A DNA stretch of 64,000 nt. Source: Siderastrea radians. Taxonomy: Eukaryota; Cnidaria; Anthozoa; Scleractinia; Rhizangiidae. How positions within the stretch are numbered: position 1 is the first letter of the stretch; every line of letters begins with the position of its first letter. The notes below the pieces were generated by a model. The model did no database searches. It saw nothing but the letters and a program-made list of their open reading frames with translations, and was not told where the DNA came from. The DNA lies in contig OZ024897.1 in the NCBI GenBank assembly GCA_964017195.1, positions 8,445,951 to 8,509,950 on the forward strand, in the 5' to 3' direction. A program made the translations under genes and the position numbers. Positions 58,042-64,000 of the stretch are shown piece after piece.

Positions 58042-61000
58042 AATGATGATGACGATGGAAATAAGAGGTTTTTGAAGGCAGTGGTGCACTGATTTAAACC
58101 ATACATACCTTAAATGTAATAACGTTATCTCTGTCTTTATCCACTTTCTGGAATATGTGCTTGTACAGTGCTTTTCTCCTTGTGCTAATGATCACCAAAA
58201 ATAAGAGATCACATTACTTTAAGGCATTTATAAATTATTTTATCAAGAAAGCTTTCCAATATGTGTAAAAACAAAGCGCAACAGTGCAGTGCAACAACTG
58301 CAGAAGGTGTGATTTGTACTCACCTGATGATGCAGTATTTTGTTAAATATTCCATTGGGGTCATGGCTTTAAGGAGAAAAATAAACAGGATTTAGAATAC
58401 TGTTATCATGAAAAAAAATTAATGTAGAAAATTTCCCACAGTTAAGCCTAAATTTCAGTAGTGATGCAAGTACTCTACATGACAAGTACAAGCACAAGGG
58501 TCCATTCAAAAGCTGCAGAACTAGATCATCAGCTCAAGTGAACTGAGCGAGAATCTTTAATTTACTCCTGAGACAAGAATCTTTAATAATTATTTACTCC
58601 TCGCACTTGAGCTTGCATTTCAAAAAAATTGTCAGGACTTTTGCATTCACACTTTATTACACAGTCAAACCTCGATTGGTCCACACTAGTTGGAACTCCC
58701 AGGATTATAGAAAACATTGATAATGCATCATTTTCAGATGAAACCACTTTGCAGGTGATGGGAATAACTTTCTCTTACAAGTCCATTTAATATCATTGAC
58801 ACTTCAATGGAGTAAACAAAGCCTATGAAATGAAATTAATTACTTGCACCTTCTTTGCTCAAAGATTCTTGGATTCTCACACAAAGAATTAGAATTTGGG
58901 AAGTCCCAGAGAAAAGATTTGATAATCAAAAAGTCTCAACAAATAGAGGTTTGACTGTACTTGGATTTGTGCTTGCGTAATGTAGCTAGAAAATACGACA
59001 CCTTTAGCAAAATGTTGGTCAATAAATACACTGCCATACCTTCAAGCAATCTAACATCCATGGGAAGTTCAAAGCGACTAGTTTGTTTAGAAAGTGCCAA
59101 TCTTCCCTGGAGCCACGGCTTCATACCTTCTCTCCTCCGCTGCAGCAAAAATAAAAGAGACATCAGGTTAACTGAGTATTACCCACATAACATAGTATAA
59201 CAAAATTAATGGCATTTTTAGTTCCCTGTGTAATTTTCTGGCCTTAGTTATTTGATAACCAGAAAACAGGTTGTTGACAACATTATCCAGAATATTTAGT
59301 TCAAAATAATTTTCATTATTCTCTGTCTTGCCTTTGGTGATTTTATGCTTAAGATTGCTAATGATTAGCAAAATTAAATTAAAACATCACCAAAAATAAA
59401 ACACTAGGAACCATTAATTAATGGTTTAGTTAATGCTCTCTGCTACCAGCAAAAACAAAGTCTTGGTTGACTTGAAGCAAAATAAGACTTTGAAACAGCA
59501 TGCCTTCTATTTCTTTTATTTTATTTTTGCGACTACGCCAAACAAAAAAGATTGCACTGAACCAGTAATACACTGAAAAAACATTTGGTCTGTCATTCTT
59601 TACTAATACGTCATAACAAAACCCAGACTTGATGAATTTGCTTAATCCTCTAAAAAGGAAAATCTCTTAGAGATATCTACTCTGGAGAGCTCAAATCAAA
59701 CAGAAGAGAGCAAGTCTCACCAGGATTTCCAGCACAAAGAAGAGAGTGAAAAAAACAAAAAAAACAAAACAAATGCAACATAGAATTTTGTAGAAAAAAT
59801 TGGAGGTTGGATACGGTAATGATCTATTTTCTCAAACAAGTCACTGATAAAATAAAGAAAAAACAGTATTCTATCTATGCTAGTTTAGATCAGGTTTCCA
59901 AGCATCCTTCAGACCTGCTTGAATTGTTAAGGAGTTTAATCTTGAAGCTAAGCTTACACTTTGTTTCAGGCCTCAGCACCGTACCACTCATAAAAATGCT
60001 AAGACCCAAACAAAAATTCAATACTTGATCTGGGTCACTCAGGAACCATGTAGCATATATTCTTATTTTGTTTAAATAAAAATTCTACCTTTTGTTCATC
60101 CAGAATAGTTGTCATAACTTGAGTGCTCTCAGATGATGGTTTAAACTGAGGCATTGTAGTTGTAGAAGTCAGAGACTTTTTCACAGGTCTGGACTCTCTT
60201 TTCTGTTCCAAGTGAAACTCCAGTAGATCCTTTGAGAAAAAAGAATTGTCATAACAAATACCGGTAAGTCAGACATTTTTCAGTGAATGACACAACGACG
60301 CTCAGAGACAGATTAATATTTCTGAGATTTCTCAACAGGTCAGTCAAATCAATGACCTTGGTTTCTTTAAAAATATGACCTAGCTTGAATGGTCTGCTAC
60401 TGAGCTACCTCTGTCAGTTTCACAGTAGCCCAGGACAATGTACATTACACCCAGCAGTGTGCTAGTAAAAAAAAAATTATTAAATACTTTTCACAACAAA
60501 TAGCACAAATTTCATCACATAAAATATGGCTCAAAAGCTTTCTTTAACATAATTGTACAGTCACCCATCAGGTAATTTGGTTCATCAATTGCAACAGAAC
60601 CACACAGTATACAGCATAATAATCAATGGAAAGTACTGCTTAACAGTTTTCAGTGAAATGCTCACAATTTATATGATTTCATCCACAAACTCAAAAGTCA
60701 CAGCCACAATACACAAACCATGATTCATCTCTGGAACTAAAGGGGCTAACAAAGGGCTACTGAATCTACTGTCTTCCTCTAAATGAAAATTTTAGCTATA
60801 CTTACAAATATGAAGGGAAAGTAAAATGCTTCAATCTTGATGTCCAGGAAGTGCCGTATAACTTTTGCTTTGTGAAACCACACTGGGATTGTTAAGTACC
60901 CTAGTTTGTCATGCTGGACTTTTTCAATTTTTTTGCCTCAAATTTGCAAAAATGCATGTCTGGATACAAGAATGTTGCTATATCAACTTGTAAACAAAAG

Positions 61001-63787
61001 CGGGCAAAAACAAGTCATTTAACATCCTTTAACAAGCAGGTGTCTGAATAATCAGGGCAAGTTTAATGACAACAACATTTGTTGAGAAACTAATAAGAAG
61101 CAAGATCTGATGATTTTTTTTTTGTCAAGAAATGCACACAAATTTGCAATAGTTTCTTTTCTTTGAAGTGGATATTAAAATTTACTTTCCAAGATATTAT
61201 TTTTAACAAAATAGTAATTTATATAATTGTTAATATCTTGATCGAACAAATTGAAATTTGCAAAAAAAAAAACCTTTTGGAGTGAATAATGCCACCAGCA
61301 TTTTATAAATTTGAATTTTACAAACTGCCTCAAGAAATCAATTATATGACGTTTTGTAAATATATTTACATGCAACAATTGCCAGTCTAAAGACTATTTT
61401 TATTTTTTATTATTTTTTTTAATCTGTTATGTACTTGGCAACACTTTAAACTTATAAAACATCTAGAGATCAGTGATCAGGTGACATTTCACAGACCTAA
61501 TTTTAGCAATAATTTATTTAACAGAGCAATATTTATTATTCATAATGTTGTCCACAACAAGATGAATAAAATAATTATTGTTAATGAACATCTTGCAATG
61601 AGACGTTATACAAATTCAAAACTTTTTTAAATCTCTAATCAAAATTTTAAAAAATAGAGAAGAAAATATCTACATGTGCCTATGTGTTTACAGCCTTAAA
61701 TATGGTCTCAAAACCCTTTGCAACCACCTTTCTAGCCAGGTTCATGAATGTGCTTCTAATTTATGAGTTTGTAGATGAAATCCTCTAACATTCAAGCAGA
61801 GACCCCTTCAATCATCCTAGAAAAATAAATGTAGGGAACCTTCATACTTTTTTCAGTTTTTGTGGGAAGATTAAAGGGATCGACCGGAACTCTGCTCACA
61901 GGCTAGAAATCCTAAAGTGTGGCTGTTTGAGAGTCATAAGCTATTGCGCTCAGGAGTGGGAGGGGGGATAGCTGAATTTCAGTGACAGGGAAGGCAAATG
62001 AAACCATAACCTTGAAAAACAAGAAAAAGCAACAGGAATAACTGCCCAAATCATACAATCCAAAAAAATACTGGACTATATTTTAACCCCCACCCCAACC
62101 CCCTCCTCCCCCCTCCGGCCCCCCGCCACACACACACTGACAGTGGCCCTGAACCTGTAATCATCTTTCTGGATAAAAAATATTATTGTAGAGCATTAAG
62201 GACGGTGCCTCCTAATACAGAATGATGTATTTTTGCAAAGGTTATGACTATGGAGAAAAAGTAGATCTCAGAAAGGGTTATTGGAATCCAAAATGTGGGT
62301 AACCACACATTTTCCAGAGATAACGAAGCAACCATAATTCCAAAAATGCTTTAAAATACAAAGAATGTATGGCAATTTCTTTCCAAACTTAAGCTCAATT
62401 ACTTCTGAAAAATGCACGGTTACCCCCAATTTTCTTTTTGGATTCTGATAGCCCTTGCTAAGATCTGCTTTTTCCACAAAGTCATAAAACTCGCAAAAAT
62501 ATTGTTGTATTAGGGGGCAGATTCCTTAAGAAACCTGGGTATCACGAGATGCGCAGAATGTATGTGCAGTAACAAAAGGAGGCACTGTCCTTAAAGGCCA
62601 ATTGATTAGTGCACCCTAATTATAAATAGCTCCTAAAATAATACAACAACAAACCTTTGGATCATACATCCTGTAGGCACCAGGAGCCCTGATGTACTCT
62701 GGCCTGGGTAAACTAAAAAGGAAAATTGCAACATTGAGATGCATGACTGAAAAACACGTTGTACTAATGACAATTTAACCAAAAAAAATAACTCACGGAG
62801 AATGTTTCATTTTAACTTTCGAGTTAATAACTCACAAATCTCTACATCCATATGCAAAGGAATACTAGCAGAACTCTCTCCATTGCATGGACAAGTACAT
62901 AGAAATCACTTATAATCACTTGTTAAATTATTTAACGAGTCTTGTTAACGACAATAATGGAATAAATGATTTCTGATGAATGGCATACATGGGTGTTTGA
63001 CTAAGATGGAACAGTATTCTGAACAAGGGAAATTAAAATAATCCTTGTTACTTTATGCTCTGCATATCATCAAGACTTACATTTCCGGTTCCAGTTTAGG
63101 AGGTTCTTGTGTCCTTTCCTCTGCCATCTTTGCTTCAGCTGTTGGAGGTGTCTCCTCTTCCTTCTCTTCTGTTTTCCCATCATCCTCTTGAGAAGGTTTT
63201 ACAGGGGATGGTTTCACCTGCCGCAGTGGTTTATCTGGGACCTTACGCTCTACAGCTGGAGAGACCTTCTTCTCTGGAACTGCTGAGACTTTAGGCACTT
63301 CATGTCCAGGTGAAGGGGACATTGCCTTGCTCACAGAAGGCTTTAAAATTGAGTTTGGTTTTGTTGGCTGCTCCTTCTTTTCTTTCTTGGGCTGTGGCGA
63401 TTTGTAGCTTGTCAAAATAAGAGAATCAGCAAACTTGACTTGATTCGTCTGTGGCTTGAGCATTTCAACCCCACTCCTCCTGTCAATGACAGCCTCTTTA
63501 GGTGGCTCAACCTCAACTTCTTTTATAGGTTCCACAAGCTCCCCAGGTTCCTGGTCAGGCTGTGGCACCTCATCCTGCTTGAAGAGGCCACCATCATTCT
63601 GGTTGTCCCCAGCTGGACCATCCTCTTCTTTAGTAGCCCACTGCGGTATTTCAGGAACAACAATTTGTATATCACCACCATCTTTTTCATTATTTGGAAT
63701 CCCTGCATCAGGTTCTTGTTCTCTGTCACCAGGGGATGGACTGCGATCTGGTGAATGTTCCACTTTTGTGATGATGACTTCAAATCC
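55923..63787 (-). CDS. EF-hand protein with long disordered N-terminal part, 3' portion of gene
   Basis: Ten minus-strand exons join with GT/AG borders and consistent phases: 63787-63081, 62712-62655, 60229-60089, 59139-59040, 58366-58324, 58184-58109, 57087-57016, 56805-56714, 56610-56520, 55961-55923. They give 472 residues plus stop. The first exon begins with an acceptor (TTAACAG) and phase 0, so the gene continues beyond the right edge. Its first 235 residues are disordered and Pro/Lys/Glu-rich. The rest is compact: LPRPEYIRAPGAYRMYDPK, KPWLQGRLALSKQTSRFELP, TPMEYLTKYC, then one canonical EF-hand loop DKDRDNVITFKE (365-376 of this part), then helical segments ending VNPTVRKILEVL. Calcium binding by this loop is likely (Asp 1, 3, 5, Ile 8, Glu 12). 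I do not recognise the family and give no cellular role. Confidence 0.8.
57593..57905. mobile_element. hAT-like MITE with perfect 8-bp target duplication
   Basis: The element starts CCCCGGGGTGGGTACTTCC and ends GAGTACCCCCCCCGG. GATGGAAA is present at both 57585-57592 and 57906-57913. An 8-bp duplication is the hAT hallmark. Internal phrases (ACTATAATGGGGT, ATACCCAGCAAAAATTGACC) recur in related elements. It lies in an intron of the EF-hand gene. The 120-codon frame across it is not a gene. Confidence 0.85.
58005..58055. repeat. (GAT)n microsatellite
   Basis: About 14 ATG/GAT triplets with interruptions, inside an intron of the EF-hand gene. Confidence 0.9.
58662..58957. mobile_element. Pogo-like MITE (CAGTCAAACCTC ends)
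   Basis: Left CAGTCAAACCTCGATTGGTC and right AAATAGAGGTTTGACTG are inverted repeats of about 14 bp. Internally, TCCCAGGATTATAGAAAACA and AAGTCCCAGAGAAAAGATTT are partly symmetrical. TA follows the right end. The end sequence is of the pogo/Tigger type, as at 46768. Confidence 0.65.
62200..62590. mobile_element. MITE with TTAA target duplication (GGACGGTGCCTCC ends)
   Basis: GGACGGTGCCTCCTAATACA at the left pairs with GGAGGCACTGTCC at the right. TTAA is present at 62196-62199 and 62591-62594. Inner segments also pair (AAAGGGTTATTGGAATCCAA with TTGGATTCTGATAGCCCTT). A piggyBac-type non-autonomous element in an intron of the EF-hand gene, 65 bp from an exon donor. Confidence 0.85.
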
Positions 63788-64000
63788 CTGTTAATAAAAA
63801 AAAGCAGGGTAATTTTCCTTACCAAATTCAAGTCATACAAGTCTTCCTGACACATGTTCACCCTGGTAGCTACATGTAATTATGTACATGTATATAGGAT
63901 GGAAATGGCATGAAAAAGCACGCAGGTGTATGTTTATGACATCTACTGTGTGGTAGGCAACACATTTCAGAATAAAGTTAAACCAAATTGGAAATGAATC

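Overview
The window is animal nuclear DNA: AT-rich, with intron-dense genes and a heavy load of short inverted-repeat transposons, tRNA-derived SINE-like copies and microsatellites. Nothing prokaryotic is seen. The gene repertoire (a PA14-bearing beta-1,4-GalNAc transferase, a class I myosin, an EF-hand protein) and the repeat style suggest an invertebrate metazoan, plausibly an anthozoan cnidarian such as a coral or anemone. That placement is inference, because no species-diagnostic sequence is present.

Layout. 1-3.65 kb has no gene and is packed with nested inverted-repeat elements. 3.66-8.49 kb is a dead, 5'-truncated non-LTR retrotransposon (minus strand) with a diverged 14-bp target duplication; a 2.2-kb foldback element is inserted inside it. 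At 8.65-18.54 kb (plus) is a complete three-exon B4GALNT3/4-like glycosyltransferase. Its 7-kb first intron carries another long inverted repeat. At 21.60-51.35 kb (minus) is a complete 35-exon myosin-I heavy chain of the Myo1c/Myo1h type. I rebuilt it exon by exon with matching splice phases: 996 residues with motor, three IQ motifs and a TH1 tail. Its introns hold MITEs, SINE-like copies, microsatellites and an exact 25 x 64-bp tandem array. Head-to-head with it, at 52.69-53.02 kb (plus), is a small single-exon membrane protein preceded by an 18-codon uORF that ends directly against its start codon. At 55.92-63.79 kb (minus) are the last ten exons of a gene that runs off the right edge: a proline/lysine/glutamate-rich disordered region followed by a conserved C-terminal part with one canonical EF-hand loop.

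The genes do not form a functional pathway. The glycosyltransferase acts in the Golgi, the myosin at membrane-actin contacts, and the other two are uncharacterised. The most unusual material is repeat architecture: several miniature inverted-repeat families whose ends and target duplications (9-bp, 8-bp, TTAA and TA) can be read directly, two long foldbacks, and the 64-bp array. No clear new enzymatic or defence system was found.
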